Shown here: piece after piece, positions 35,145 through 47,700 of the stretch
Numbering within the stretch: the first letter of the stretch is position 1
Layout: each line of letters begins with the position of its first letter
Origin: Limonium bicolor
Taxonomy: Eukaryota; Streptophyta; Magnoliopsida; Caryophyllales; Plumbaginaceae
DNA: 64,000 nucleotides
Assembly: GCA_023374045.1 (NCBI GenBank)
Contig: CM041777.1
Coordinates: forward strand, 480,415,594 to 480,479,593
Direction of reading: 5' to 3'
Translations under genes and position numbers: made by a program
The notes under the pieces: model-generated
The model's database searches: none
What the model was told of the DNA's origin: nothing
What the model saw: only the letters and a program-made list of their open reading frames with translations

Positions 35145-38100
35145 TCATCGTTCAATCCACAATCCTTCATTGTGGTCGGACCTTCGATATTCAAAATTAG
35201 TTACATTATCTACCTCCATCGGCAACCGAATAGGTACATCTGTTTCATCTTCACAGTCGTATTCATCCTCATCAACAATATTATCAATCCCAACTATCGA
35301 TCTTTTACTCTGCATTACAATAGACCATCTGGGATTAGACTGATCACGACAGTAGAATACTTGTTTTGCCTTTGATGCAACAATAAAGGGTTCATCAGTA
35401 GGAGCCGCTGTCGTTAAATCAACTAGCTTCATACCATGATCCTCCTCACGATATCCCTGTTTGTTGTCCACCCATTTGCAACGAAATACGCAAGTTTCAT
35501 AACTAGTGTAATTCAAGACCCAAATATCCTCAATAACACCATAATATTCGTTCTTCAGTGTATTACGACTTGTTCCTGTGAAAATGTCTTGTGAAGCGAT
35601 AAGATGCACACCACTGTTCTGGTTTGTCGATTTACAATCTTGACGTGCAGTGTAAAAGAAAATCCATTTACATCATATCCTTCATAAGACAACACATCGA
35701 GATTTGGACCAAGTGCCAACAACTGGATCATTTCATCCACGTTCCTTGAATCTTCATACAACACCTTCTGTCTGAACCACTTAACAAATGTTGCATTCTG
35801 CTCTTTTTTTAATTTGGCATTACTCATCGTTGGGTGTTTTGTTTTGAGGTAGGCTAGGTGTGCATCGAAATACGGTTCAACAACTTCAGAATGATTCAAC
35901 ACAACCAGATGTGCCTTGTTCAATGTATCAATATCAACTCTGCATAATTTTTTCCCACAGGTACCAACCCCTTTAAGCCTGCCATCATGTCTTGCTTTCG
36001 GTAATCCAATAACATCAACACCGTCTAAGTAATGAGTGCAGAAGTCAACTACTTCCTCTGTCCCTTCAATTATGCTTCCCTCTGGACGCCGACGGTTTTT
36101 CATTTTCCTCAATAACACCATAATATCAAAAAACGAAGGAGTAAAATACATTTCCAACTGACACATGGTGATCACAAGGTCATTATGTAGTTTATCCAGT
36201 GTCTCTACATCAAGCACTTTACACGAAATTCCTTTGAAGAAAACACATAAATTTGTAATAATTTTCCTGACATCAGCTGGAAGGATTCCATGGAGAGCAA
36301 CCGGAAGTAAGTGCTGCATCAGCACATGATAGTTGTGAGACTTCATCCCTACCAATTTAAGATCAGACATTGATACCAAACTTGATATGCTCGATGAGTA
36401 ACCGGATGGCACTTTAATATAACGAAGAGAACTACAAAAACTTATTTTCTCTTCTTTGGATAATGTATGACAAGAGGGAGGCAAGAATGTTCTTTTCCCT
36501 CTTTGTTGTGGCGCGAGTTCTTCTCGTATACCCAATTCAACCAGATCTTTTCTACCCTTTAAATGGTCTTTTGTCTTTCCTTTCACGTTTAGTAGTGTCG
36601 CAGATACACTTTCACTAATGTTTTTCTCCACGTGCATAGCATCAATGCAATGTCTCACCTCTAATGTTGCCAATATTCAAGTTCCCAAAATATTGATTTT
36701 TTCTTCCAGATGCTCTTTTCAGTGGCTTTAATTGGTGGACCGAAGTTTTCACAACATTCTTCAACTGATTGTAAGTCTCAGCAGCAGATAGTGGTGGTCG
36801 TGCGACTGCATGATCCGTTTTCCATCAAACTTTTTGTCATCTACGGTATTTGTGCCCTTTAGGGAGGAATTTCCGATGGCCCATGTACACATTTTTTCCA
36901 CTGTGTTTTAACCGTATACTGCAAGTTCTATCTCCACATATAGGGCACGCTAGAGCTCCTTTAATTGTGTATCCCGAGAGGTTGTCGTATGCAAGGAAAT
37001 CATTGATTGTACAAAACAACATATCCCGGAGCGTGAAGTTTTCCATACCATATGAATCATACACCATCGCACCTTTCATTCCACAACAATTGTAAATCGC
37101 AATAAGTGGTGCAAAAAACACATCAATTTTGTTTCCCGGTTGTTTTGGACCGATATCAACGAGAGAGGAGAATATGTCTGGGTTTCATACACAACCATGG
37201 CGCAGATTGTATATTGTCAATAAAACAGGCCAAGTACTGTGTATACTGCTCAAAGTGCCATAAGGGTTCATCCCATCAGTGCATAAACCAAGTCTCTAAG
37301 TTCCTTGGGTCTGTACCGAATTGAGGGTATATTCTGTCAATGTTTCTCCATTTGTGGTGAATCGGCTGGATGTCTCAATTTACCATCATCCTTTCTATGG
37401 GTAGCATGCCATCGGAGGTTCTCAGCATCTTTCTGAACTGCAAACAAACGTTTGAATCGGGGAATTATCGGTAGATACCACAACACCTTCGCAGGAGAGC
37501 CCACGTTAGTACTTATGTGGTTTCTGTCACCCTTTTTACATAGCGTGATTCCCCACATTCAGAGCAATGGTCATCCAACTCATTCTCTTCCAATACAACA
37601 TACACCCATTTGGAAAGCATGTATTTTTTTATATTCCATACCCATCGGACACATTAACTTCTTTGCTTCATAAGTTGTTGTGGGTATCACATTGTCCTTT
37701 GGTAGTACATCCTTCAGCAGTTGTAAAAGATCTGTAAAACTGACATCACTCCATCCATGTCTCGCCTTCAGATTGAATAGTTTTAGGACAACGCTCAATT
37801 TGTTTTGTGTTTGCGTTTCACATCCATTGTACAACGGTTCCTTTGATGCTTGCATCAGATTTTCGAATGTTTTGGGTTTGTTGGGAAAATGTTGTTCAAC
37901 ATCTTCCATCATTGCATTAAGGTCCTCCTGATCATCTGAATCACTACCTAGTGAATCATCTTGAGTATCCCCAAAATCGTGTGAAGCATCCATTTCTGAT
38001 TGTTCTGCAACGACGTTATCAGCACATTCAAACACTTGTACTGAATGTTGACCATGCAGTATTGTTATGGCTTCATAATCATCTGTAAACCCTCTGCGAA

Positions 38101-38284
38101 TCAGATGATCCTTAATCTTGTCCACACCTCGGTATTTGAAGTCGTTCTTGCAATTGACACAAGGACATCGAATATATCCCTTATCCCTTGGTTTAATATT
38201 GTCAACAAGGACTTTGCAAAATTTATTGACCCCTTCTAGGTACTTGATGTCCAATCTGTCACTGTACATCACTGAGCGCTCCAT
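35145..38284 (-). pseudogene. tnp2: tnp2 transposase of CACTA-1 (broken)
   Basis: It encodes the plant CACTA transposase that cuts and joins element ends. I chose MERSVMYSDRLDIKYLEG at 38284 because it aligns with the start of the CACTA-2 copy; an upstream in-frame ATG at 38326 adds 14 residues. Domains in order: Transposase-associated (Cys-rich CPCVNCKNDFKYRGVDKIKD), acidic linker, Transposase_21 with CMKPRH, NDFLAYDNLSGY and CPICGDRTCSIRLKHSG, the HCIDAMHVEKN acid-residue block, DUF4218, then DUF4216 ending GLWIER at 35145. The frame breaks near 37570, 37330, 37120, 36830-36675 and 35620. DUF4218 lacks an in-frame block of about 35-40 residues near 36110-36120 (FFDIMV runs straight into LLRKMKNRR). 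CACTA-2 keeps that block with LLVHLV and YPFERYM. Frameshifts could be sequencing errors, but the deletion argues for a dead copy. Confidence 0.88.
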
Positions 38285-38401
38285 CACCTTTTTCAACACA
38301 CACCAGATGTCGTGAACTCGTTCCATTGATCTCCTCTTTTTTTATTTACAGATTTAACAACCTAAACCTATCCAATCACCTTCGATCTCACCTAGGAACA
38401 A

Positions 38402-38572
38402 GTTAATATACAGTAGTTCAGTGATAATTTCGGCAGCATTACCCTACAGTTCTCCTAGTGTAGATATATATATATATATTTTTTCAATTCATATATATAC
38501 ACTAGAAGTACACTAGAAGAACACTACGGTAATGCTGCTGAAATTATCACTGAACTACTGTATATTATTAAC
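38402..38572 (-). promoter_or_regulatory. Leader hairpin upstream of tnp2 (CACTA-1)
   Basis: A left arm (38402-38462) with CAGTGATAATTTCGGCAGCA pairs over about 60 bp with a right arm (38509-38572) holding TGCTGCTGAAATTATCACTG. A (TA)n-containing loop lies between them. It sits 118 bp upstream of the tnp2 start. CACTA-2 has a homologous hairpin in the same position (59451-59560). Next to it, 38610-38630 holds the small palindrome GGACAGTCCCAACAGGGACT. It could be a captured MITE, but the shared position in two elements argues for a conserved leader structure. Confidence 0.7.
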
Positions 38573-40284
38573 TCATTCACAACCTAGATGGTGAGATCAA
38601 AGGTCATTGGACAGTCCCAACAGGGACTATCTAAGACATACTCTATCAGGTAAATCTCAGACAGGTAATTCTATGTTTGAATTGATTTTCCATTGTTTTA
38701 ATAGAAAAACAAAAATAAATTGAAACGTTTTAAATACCAACCTGAGTACTGGATGGTCAGCGCGAACAAACAAGATAGAGAAGAGACAAGTAGACAGATG
38801 TTCTTGCACGTAGTATATGACACCTATTCAATGAAATAAATAAGGTTTTAATTTTATAAAAACTTGAATAATTGAACATATTAAACAAACGATGGAATTA
38901 GAATCAGCTTAAATTCTGGAAAAAATTTGGCATGACCTTTGCGTATTTTTAGACACTCCACATTTTTTAAGGCAGAAACAAACACAGTAGCAGCAATAAC
39001 ATTTATTCTCCACAAACCATACGAATTATTATCAGACAGACAAGTATATAATAATATATATGATCAATGAACAAAAACAACCACCCCATTTCAACTTAAT
39101 CTCACATTTCACAACACTATGCAAATATAAGTAGAATTTAGTACAACGTTATTCGTGACAATATATAGTATTTGTTTCTAAAATCATAATCAGAAACGCA
39201 AGTGTTTTACCGTGGGTTCTGATCAGGCAAACCGGTGGCAGAGGTTGACAGCAGTAGATGGTGCGACAAGTAGACAATCCGACCGTGTGTAGTGACACCT
39301 ATTCAATGAAATTAGAATATAAGGTTTTGATTTGAAAAAATATGAATAATTGAACAAATAAACAAACGAATATATTTTCAATAAACCATGTTATTGAAAC
39401 ATTTTTTAAAAAAACTAACCTAATGAGTAGGGATGATCAACTCAGAAATGTGATGGAAGAGGAATTTTTCAACCGTAGTAACACGCACCTATCCAATAAA
39501 ATAAGAATAAGGTTAATTCTGGAAAAATTTGGCATGACCTTTGCGTATTGCTAGAGACTCCACACTTTTTTTAAGCAGAAACAAACACAATAGCAGCATC
39601 AGATCAAGGTTCAAGTGATTCCCAAATGTTGACTAGTACACTCCATTTATCCAGTAATCCAAAATTTACATAGAACTCTATCGTCATCCTTTCGCTCAAA
39701 CAAACTGGAATGTCCAAAAACCTTATTTCAAATTCGAAACCTTAAACTTTAATTTGAACCATAATTCGGTTTTAGTGTTGCTAATTAGCATAACCGCATC
39801 AAGATAAAAAAAATATAATCCAACTACATACATTGTTTGAATTGTAAACTTCCATAATTTAAGGAATTAGTAAACACTCACCCGAAAACACTAAATCCAG
39901 AATCGACCAACCACAACCAATTTTCCAAAATCATCAAAATCACATAAGTAATCTTCCACAATAATCACAAGATTTTGCCTATGGTAATCATAGCAAATGT
40001 GCTGAAATAAATTGCATCCCTATCTGCAAGAAATAAATTGCATCCCTATCTGGCGAACAACAATATACATGCCTCTTTTCATTCTCTAATTTGCAGCCCT
40101 AACTGTCGAACAAGAACATTTTCATTCCAAAATTTTGCAACCCTAAATGATGAACAAGAGCATACATGCTCACGCCTGTATTCATTCTCTAATCGCAACC
40201 CTAACTGTCGAACAAGAACATACATAGTTGCGCCTTTCTTCATTATGTAATTATATACAACCCAACTGGCAAACATACCTGCGG
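38573..40284 (-). other. AT-rich 5' leader/intron region of CACTA-1
   Basis: No gene was recognised. Two phrases recur: GAATTAAGGTTTTGATTT-like text and ...AATTTGGCATGACCTTTGCG (near 38930 and 39530), showing a diverged internal duplication. The region 40020-40250 has three degenerate copies of AACCCTAACTGTCGAACAAG. In En/Spm the corresponding place is the long first intron. Confidence 0.5.
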
Positions 40285-40665
40285 TGGCTACAACGTCGGT
40301 GGTGAGCAGAGACGACGCAATGGGCGCGGCTTGTCGATGGCGATGGAGAAGCTGGGACGACGAGTGGGGCGGAACTGGTGGCGCAGACCGTCGGAGCTAG
40401 GCGTGGCTTCACCGGAGGGGGCGACTGGGAAGGGCGGCGTTGGCGCGGCGCGCTTCAGTACCAGAGGGGGAGCTTCGGGAGGACGCGCGACAAGACGAGG
40501 GGCGGAGGCGGTGGAGCGAGCTGGTGACCGTGAGCAGGGCGACGGTGGAAGGAGGGCAAAACGGCGAGGGGGGTGGGAGTCATCGACGGGAGAGGAGGGG
40601 AGTCGGGCCGGAATCGCACAGGAGATGGGGATAGTCGGGAGGAAGAAGAAGAAATGAGGCTTCGG
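40285..40665 (-). promoter_or_regulatory. GC- and CpG-rich leader of CACTA-1 (DCR-like)
   Basis: This 380-bp island contrasts sharply with the AT-rich surroundings and lies just inside the subterminal repeats at the transcription-start end. Maize Spm has a GC-rich first exon in this position (the downstream control region) whose methylation sets element activity. CACTA-2 has a shorter counterpart at 58490-58660. The plus-strand frame 40331-40657 is antisense to the expected transcript and is not called. Confidence 0.55.
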
Positions 40666-40680
40666 GTTTTTAATTCAATG

Positions 40681-41037
40681 ACTTTAAACGACGGTTAATA
40701 CACAAACCGTCATTTAAAACCTATGTCACGAGAGGAATAAACGACGGTTCTTAGATAAACCATGGTTTTTAAGTGTTGGCGCAATACTTTAAACGACGGT
40801 TCAATAGTAACTGTGGTTTATGTTGATTATATACGACGGTTGTAACGGGAACCGTCATTTATCTTCTAAGGCGTCGAACTATAAATGACGGTTTCTGTTG
40901 AAACCGTCGTTTATATAGTGAGCCAAGCAACATAAATGACGGTTCTCTAAATAACCGTGGTTTATACACTTTAAACGACGGTTTCATTATTAACCGTGGT
41001 TTAAAGTCCGTCATATAAAATCTTTTTTCTACTAGTG
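40681..41037. repeat. CACTA-1 right subterminal repeats and terminus
   Basis: AAACGACGGTT, AACCGTCATTTA, AACCGTGGTTTA and AACCGTCGTTTA occur in both orientations every 20-40 bp, ending TTTTTTCTACTAGTG at 41037. Adjacent opposite copies can pair into short hairpins. Confidence 0.85.
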
Positions 41038-41843
41038 TTAGCAGTCGATAGGACCCTACCTCACAAGCCAAGAGGACCGAAATACCCTAAAATTTATGAA
41101 GTAAATAAAGCTCAAATAAAGCAATTAATTAAGCTAAGGATGGGATGGAGAGAAATTATACAATTCATATACTTGAGAGGTTAATTTTAGTAAAACTCTC
41201 ATAACACAACGAGATAAGAGAATATAGGTTGAGACGAAATTACACCATAAAATTGGAACAATCTCTAATGCTGGATAAAGCATGACACAATTTTGTACAC
41301 AAAAATCTAATGTGTCGGGGATCAATAAATTCCCTGCTCCTTCTTACATTTATCATCGTGCTCTGCATTACCTGAAAGACACAACACCCCAACTGGCGAA
41401 CGGTATGCATCGTCACCGCCTCTTTTCTCCTTCTTTATACTCAATTATTCTTCTACATTTCTCTATCTCAAACAAATGAAACTGGTGACCATTACTGGGT
41501 TTCTCTCCTGCTTCTACCACCGGTGAACAAGGAACATACATACATGCTTACCAACGTCTCCTTTTGATTCTTCCTGTTTCTCATTGCTTCTTGAATAACA
41601 ATTCTTCTCAACTTTAATTCGCACTTCTTGGAGATAAAAAAACACATTGATATAGACCATAAACAGGTCTCTTGAACTTTATAAGTAACCAATATTATCA
41701 GGCACAAGTTGCCACCCAAACACAGCCCAACAAATAAAGAAATGGTAGTGAACTCGCCATTATATTTCAACCAATTATCGAGTATCATGATCACGGAGAT
41801 CAACTAAAGGAAGAATTGTACAACAAAAAATTAAATCTCAATC

Positions 41844-41996
41844 ATGGATGAACACCGTCCAAAAAAGGAACTGTTAGAATACCAGCAAGCAATGTCGCTG
41901 ATGGCTGAAGAATTCGGTTCTATAATGGATAAACCCCTTACATCGTCTGTTATCCTTCACTATGGCTATGAGAGAGCTGACACGAAGCCTTACTAA
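41844..41996 (+). CDS. Small open frame (50 residues) in the interior of element B, unrecognised
   Basis: It runs from ATG at 41844 to TAA at 41994-41996. The product starts MDEHRPKKELLEYQQAM and ends DTKPY; it is hydrophilic and mixed in composition, unlike the low-complexity frames around it. I do not recognise it. It could be a gag fragment, a remnant of a captured exon, or chance. It has no counterpart that I could find in element A. Confidence 0.25.
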   Translation: MDEHRPKKELLEYQQAMSLMAEEFGSIMDKPLTSSVILHYGYERADTKPY

Positions 41997-43291
41997 TCAA
42001 TACACTGAAAACATAAAATGAAAACTCAAGTACCAAAAAGGGTTATGCTCACAAGATATACATACCAAAGAGCACTTAGTGCCATATTCAGGTGAGGTTT
42101 AGCTGAGTGTTCAAGACATGCATAAAACTTGCCCCGGAAGACTTACACACGAAAGACTTAAAATTTATTTCATTTGTAAATCTAACAACAAGAAAAATAA
42201 TATATATATACTTACAGAATTGGACTTTATAGATGGTCCATTCAAGAATTAAAACTTGTAATATGAAGTCAGATAGAAGTGGACCTAAACGGTCAAACAA
42301 GATGAAATCAGCAAATTAACTAAGCACTCCAACGAGGAATAGTTCCAACTCAATCGAATATTTATGATAATTGGATAATGGAATTTGGAAATTTTAAGTA
42401 GATTAATGGACTCAACTGAGGAATAAATTAATGGGTCAAGATAATAAGAGAACCACTCGGCAGACTCAGCATTAATTTGTAAGTGTGGAGGAAAATAGTA
42501 ATAATATAAGAACTTTGAAGTATACAATTGTATATCCAATTGGCTAACACTAGAATTTAAACATTATGAGACTACGTATATAAGTAAATGAACATGTATA
42601 TGTACATACGGTACGAAAATTAGAATGAGAGGAACTTGGAACATCAGGAGGTTATAAAGGTAATAGTGTATCATAAACCTATGAGAACAATCATTTGAGG
42701 ATATGTATAAATCCAGAGGATCATTGTAATATAAATACGACCCTGGAACTTATAGCACATGAGTATGTATATACTATATATACATGAATGAACGAATATA
42801 TACATACGTACACACCTAGAGGTATATACAGCTAGAGAATTTAAACAATAAAATCTAAAGGCTTAAGAATTTTGACACTAGTCCATGAAGTAATTGCCAG
42901 ATGACTAGGAACGAGTGGGATAAGAACTTAAATTGGTTAAATTGATTAGTTGTTTAAATCGGACGTGCAAAGTTGAACTTGACCCTGGCCAGGTCAAGTG
43001 ACACTGAGCACAAATTAGGGTGCAGGGGTAGTCCAACACTTACGCTGATCACGTCGGTGTTGGATGATTCTCGAAACCCCCTTCAGGGGTCACATCAACT
43101 AAAAACAAGTGGGGAATGTTATAAGCGGGAATAAGAAATTGACAAGGAAGTGAGGTTGATGTTAGAGGATACGAGCGTGTGAAATACATTAATACATGAT
43201 TCACAACTTGGAAGGTAAACACATCGGTATACAGATATGTGGGGACTTGAAATGGTGTGAGGTTGCTAGTGACCTAACAATTAATACATAA

Positions 43292-43292
<1 letters not shown>

Positions 43293-43362
<70 letters not shown>
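43293..43362. repeat. (TA)n microsatellite
   Basis: About 70 bp of nearly pure TA with one AA interruption near 43324. Confidence 0.97.
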
Positions 43363-43365
<3 letters not shown>

Positions 43366-44743
43366 CTCCCGTAATCAAATGCAATGTGTAACCGATACTA
43401 GACCTCGTGACGAAGCCGAGCTAGTCAGCAAGCTGTTGCTTGATACAATCACAATAACAAGGATAAGAAAACTAAACACCATATGTTACATGATTTGCAA
43501 ACGTAAGAACTTATAACATGTACAATTGAGGTCAACCGACAAAGTCAAGGCCATAGTTTGGCTGGAAAAACAAGGATTACTTGAAGATGAAGAAAGGTCT
43601 AAATCACCGTACACATTAAGGCGCATAATAGGTGATAACGCTAGGAGGATAAACTAGCTAGCTACATCTAATTATGAGCGGTAATATAAACTAAACATGT
43701 TGTTGTAACAGCAACACGTTTGTAATATTGAAGAACACCAAGCACTAAATCGTGACTACAGAGCATACATTAATATGAACCTAAAGGGAAGCTAGAAAGA
43801 ATAACTCAAACGCTTAAAAGCGCACCCAAAGGGTGAATATCCTACTTCCAAAGGGAATGAATAGACAAGTTACAACCCACCAAGACTGTGAATAAATTAA
43901 ATTACCCTATATCGGGCAAGAGACTTTTACTCCTATACAGTTAAGCCATGCACTACCTTGAAAGGAATAGTGAAGGAAAACTAAACTTGAAAGTAATCAG
44001 AGTCGACACAGCAGAAGCTGGTGGACCATATCTCACATTTTCAAGTTGAATAACAAATGACATATCGGCCAATATCTTAGACCTAGAGAGCCTAAATCCG
44101 AATCCGTTTTTAGATCGGTATGGAAACCAATAAGAATCCATGAGATAGAAACTAAGCCTCTAACGCGGTCAAGACATTTGATAGAATTATAAGGTGAGCT
44201 AATGGCATAGAAACAAGAATGCCCCATGAGGATTAGACATCTTGTACCAAGGTTCTAAGATGATACAATAAGGATTACGTGGGCATAATCCATCTTTGAG
44301 GGGGGTAGGCGCGCTGTGTTTTACTGTACCGTTGCTCGTTTTGTGGTGTTGTTTTGAATGCTATGTGTGTGGATTGGGTTGAATGCATTGTGGTTATGAA
44401 CGAATAAATTGTTCAGTTGATTGCTGATGAGTACAGTATATGAGTATTACTGGTACATTATAATATTATAGAGAACTTGGTCAAGCCACAGATGTGGCGT
44501 GGTGCTTATAAGCACAAAGGGTGAAATAGAACTGTGGAATTGCGTGATTTGATCATTTCACTATGTGTATTCCTACAACCACACGTTGATGGTTAATAGG
44601 TTTGTGTGTTTTGGATTGTGTGTATGTGAATGGTATGTACGTGTATGAACACTTTGTCGTGAATGAATGCGGGACTTGATCCCAAGAACTAACGAGAAGG
44701 AAAAACATCAGTTAAGGAAGTAACAACTTCGGGACGAAGTTCC

Positions 44744-44759
44744 TTTTAAGGGGGTAGGT
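44744..44759 (+). promoter_or_regulatory. Polypurine tract of element B
   Basis: TTTTAAGGGGGTAGGT lies immediately before the 3' LTR start TGAAACACCCC at 44760. Confidence 0.88.
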
Positions 44760-47700
44760 TGAAACACCCCTAATAACTGAAACACATTAAATCATGAATA
44801 TACGAGGAGGGTTTGAGTAAACTGGGCACATCTATGATACTGAGGGACATACATAGGTCCGGAAATGGGATAGTGGGTCACATTGTAATATAAGCATGTC
44901 GCTCATCGGTTTGGACATTGGTCAATACAATCGAGCGAAAAAAATAAATAAATTATCCCAGGTTGGGACAGTTGTACACGATACAAGTGTAGTGCACTAT
45001 GCAAATTAAAATAAATTGGGTACTCATTGACACGTAACAATTGTACTAAATAACTTTGACGAGAGTATAATATATAAACTACAACATCGGATGCAAACAT
45101 GGGCAAGTGACATTGCTGCAAATACTTGTGCGCATCGGGGTATATCTCTTGGGTTAGATGCTAAACTATTAGCTACGTACTAATTAATGCTACTACAAGA
45201 CAACAAGCAAAACAACCCCACTCTGTCGAGAATATGTAATCCATGTACTTAGTCACACAATGTATCTGGGTTAGCAGTGGGTAGGCTAACATGTATACTA
45301 TAGACAGTCAGACAAGTACAAACATCAGCGTTGTATACTTCGTAATATTATAATTGGAAACCTTGTATTACACTAAGGGAATCAAAGAGAAACCCCCCAT
45401 CTGCTTCACGCTGATGATTCCTAAAAATCCTGCCATTTCCTGACTCCTATGCAATGTTCCCCCCACATGCTAATGCATGTCTTGAAAACCCTCACACCCA
45501 GCACCTTTCCTTCCTCCTGTATGGTCATCCATCGTTTAACCCACTCAACCCTTACATCTCCTTACATGCATACCGATTTGTGCTGCCCAGGAACTCATCT
45601 TGCATTCTGCCTGCATTCTCATGCCAGTGCAGCTCCTCCTTTTGCCTTACCTGCAACCTGGCATGGCAAGTCCAGAACAAGTCTTTAAATCGCTTAAATT
45701 TCTGGCGCAAGAGCAGAACTTCTAGCCCGCATATTCTTTTTCTCTGGCGCAAGCAAGTAATACCAACCCTCCATGGTTGTCTATCCATCTTACTCTATCT
45801 TGTCCAGTTCCCGTTAGAATCTGAAAAAAGAAAACATTAGCCCAAACAGCAAACTCCTGAAAATCAGGAGCAAGCTCACGCAAAGCAGCAAGGCGAGACG
45901 GTAACCAACCTTTCCGCTCCTCTCCCCTATTTTTCTATCCGAAAAGAGCTACCACACCCACTCATGTTTTTCTTTTGGCCCTGCATAAACCTGCTTGCGG
46001 CTCTACTTATCTAGCGTGACAAAAGTCTCCTGGAAATCTACTGCATTCCCTTCTGAGGACCAGACAAGGTAGAGTTCTGAAATTGCCTACTTAACATCAT
46101 CTTATCCTGTTCTTCCTTAATGTCCGAGAGATCGTATTTCAAATCATTAACCTCTGCTTCATGTCGTGCATCCCCTGGATTTCCCTCAGTGAATGTAGCA
46201 AAACCACTCAAGAAATATAGTATTCTGGTTGGAACATCAGTTCAAGCCTCCTAGACTTTGTTCAAAAAAAATCTCCTGGTTAGAAGCTACCCTGCACTTA
46301 CCTGAAACACAACCAGAAGTTGAGTCCAAAAGTTCAAGTTCCTGGAAATTTACATCGTGCCAAGGATCTACCAGGAGAAGAACCAGCTCCAAAAGAAAAC
46401 AAAACCTCCGGTAATAATCTAAACTGAATGACTTGTGCAGTTTTAAAAATCATGTTATGTTGTTATACGTTCATGCGTGAGCGCTGAGAAAAAAAGGGGG
46501 GGTGTTGTTAAGGAACTAGTTGGGTAGTAGTTCTGATGTAATGCGTGATCAATTGCCTACTTTATAGAGTTAAACCACAATACTAAATCAGTGCAGGTCA
46601 CCCCTATATGAATCCACTAATAAAACTAGAGCAAGAATGTGTCTGAGGTCTGCCAAAATATACCTCGGTATAAGTAATTTTCAGAGATTATATGAAGGTG
46701 GCATGACTAGATGATAAGCTTAAAGTCTCACCAAGACACTTAACTAGAGGGGATTAATCCAACAGAAACGTACTAGTAAGACAAGGAAAAAAAAATCTGG
46801 TTACAACATTGTAGGAGGACAGCAGAAGAAATTGATGTATCTGGTTTGACATTTTGTGCCTTCTAGTGTCTAACGAGGTATGAAGTTGCTATAGGTTAAT
46901 AGCAGTAATGCTGTTGCGTTGAGTAACTAAGGGCCAGCTACGTTGGATCTAAACAACAGTAAATAGTTCAAAAAAAAACTTGGGAGAAATGAGAAGTCGA
47001 TTAAAGGATAAGTAGAAAGATAGTAGAAGGACACCAGTTTTGGTGATTTCAGGTTTCAGTTTTGTTTCAAATTCGGTGTAGATAATTTGGCGTTGTAGTC
47101 CTAGTTCCTTGGGTTGTTTGTGGGTTAAAGCTACATTAAGACTCTAACTAAGGAGCTAAACCATTCGAAGAAAGCGGGAAACCAGATTGATGAATGAAAA
47201 GAAGAACAGAAAGAAAAAAAAATCACCAACGTTGGGTTTCAGTTTCAGTTTTGTTCAGATCTGTTCGAGGAAGTTTCAGTGATGTGGCATGTTGTCATGG
47301 GTCTACTTCAAGGTTGGAAACATATTAAAACATAATAATAAGCTAAGACATTTGGGAAAGAAGCCAGATTATTGAGAAAAAGAAAGATAGGAAAGGATGG
47401 TAACCATTTGGTGTTGCAGCTTTCTGCAGCTATGTTCTGCGCATGAATTTCCAGAAGCCTTAGCAGCACTGTCTAGGTTGGTATTGTGTTTAAAACTAGC
47501 TAACACGCTTAGATCAGTGGGTTTAAAGACTTAGGGGAAAGATTAGAACTCAGTTTAATTAACTAGAAGAAGGGATAGAGAGGAATATGTTGAGGTTGTT
47601 TTCAGGTTCTCAATTGGCAACCTTGTATAATAATGTACAGAGTTTGAAGAGTGTACAGAGGGTTAGAAATGAACCTAAAACGTTTCTAACGGGGTGAACT

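Larger units (their letters stand above)
21698..41037 (-). mobile_element. CACTA-1: En/Spm-type DNA transposon, 19.3 kb including a nested LTR element
   Basis: The left end is CACTAGTGCAGAAAA and the right end, read inwards, CACTAGTAGAAAA; both are flanked by TTA (21695-21697, 41038-41040), the 3-bp TSD expected for this superfamily. Subterminal copies of AACCACGGTT/AACCGTCGTTT-type motifs fill both ends. It carries tnp2 and a Transposase_24/Ulp1 gene, both on the minus strand, so transcription starts from the right end. Without the nested LTR element it is about 10 kb. tnp2 is frame-broken and has an internal deletion, so this copy is probably not autonomous. Confidence 0.93.
41041..44759 (+). 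mobile_element. Element B, 3' internal region
   Basis: It resumes B after the TTA TSD of CACTA-1 and ends at the polypurine tract. From 42210 on it matches element A (1965-4361). No gag-pol domains are visible. A (TA)n run lies at about 43293-43362. A readable stretch follows the CACTA junction (41042-41190, CLAVDRTLPHKPRGPKYPKI and so on), but no family was recognised. Confidence 0.85.

Noticed and set aside
35172..38315. Plus-strand frames across the CACTA-1 tnp2 region
   Set aside because: They are shadows of the minus-strand tnp2 domains.
40331..40657. 108-codon GC-rich plus-strand frame
   Set aside because: Arg/Gly-rich low complexity, antisense to the element's transcription; explained by the CpG-rich leader.
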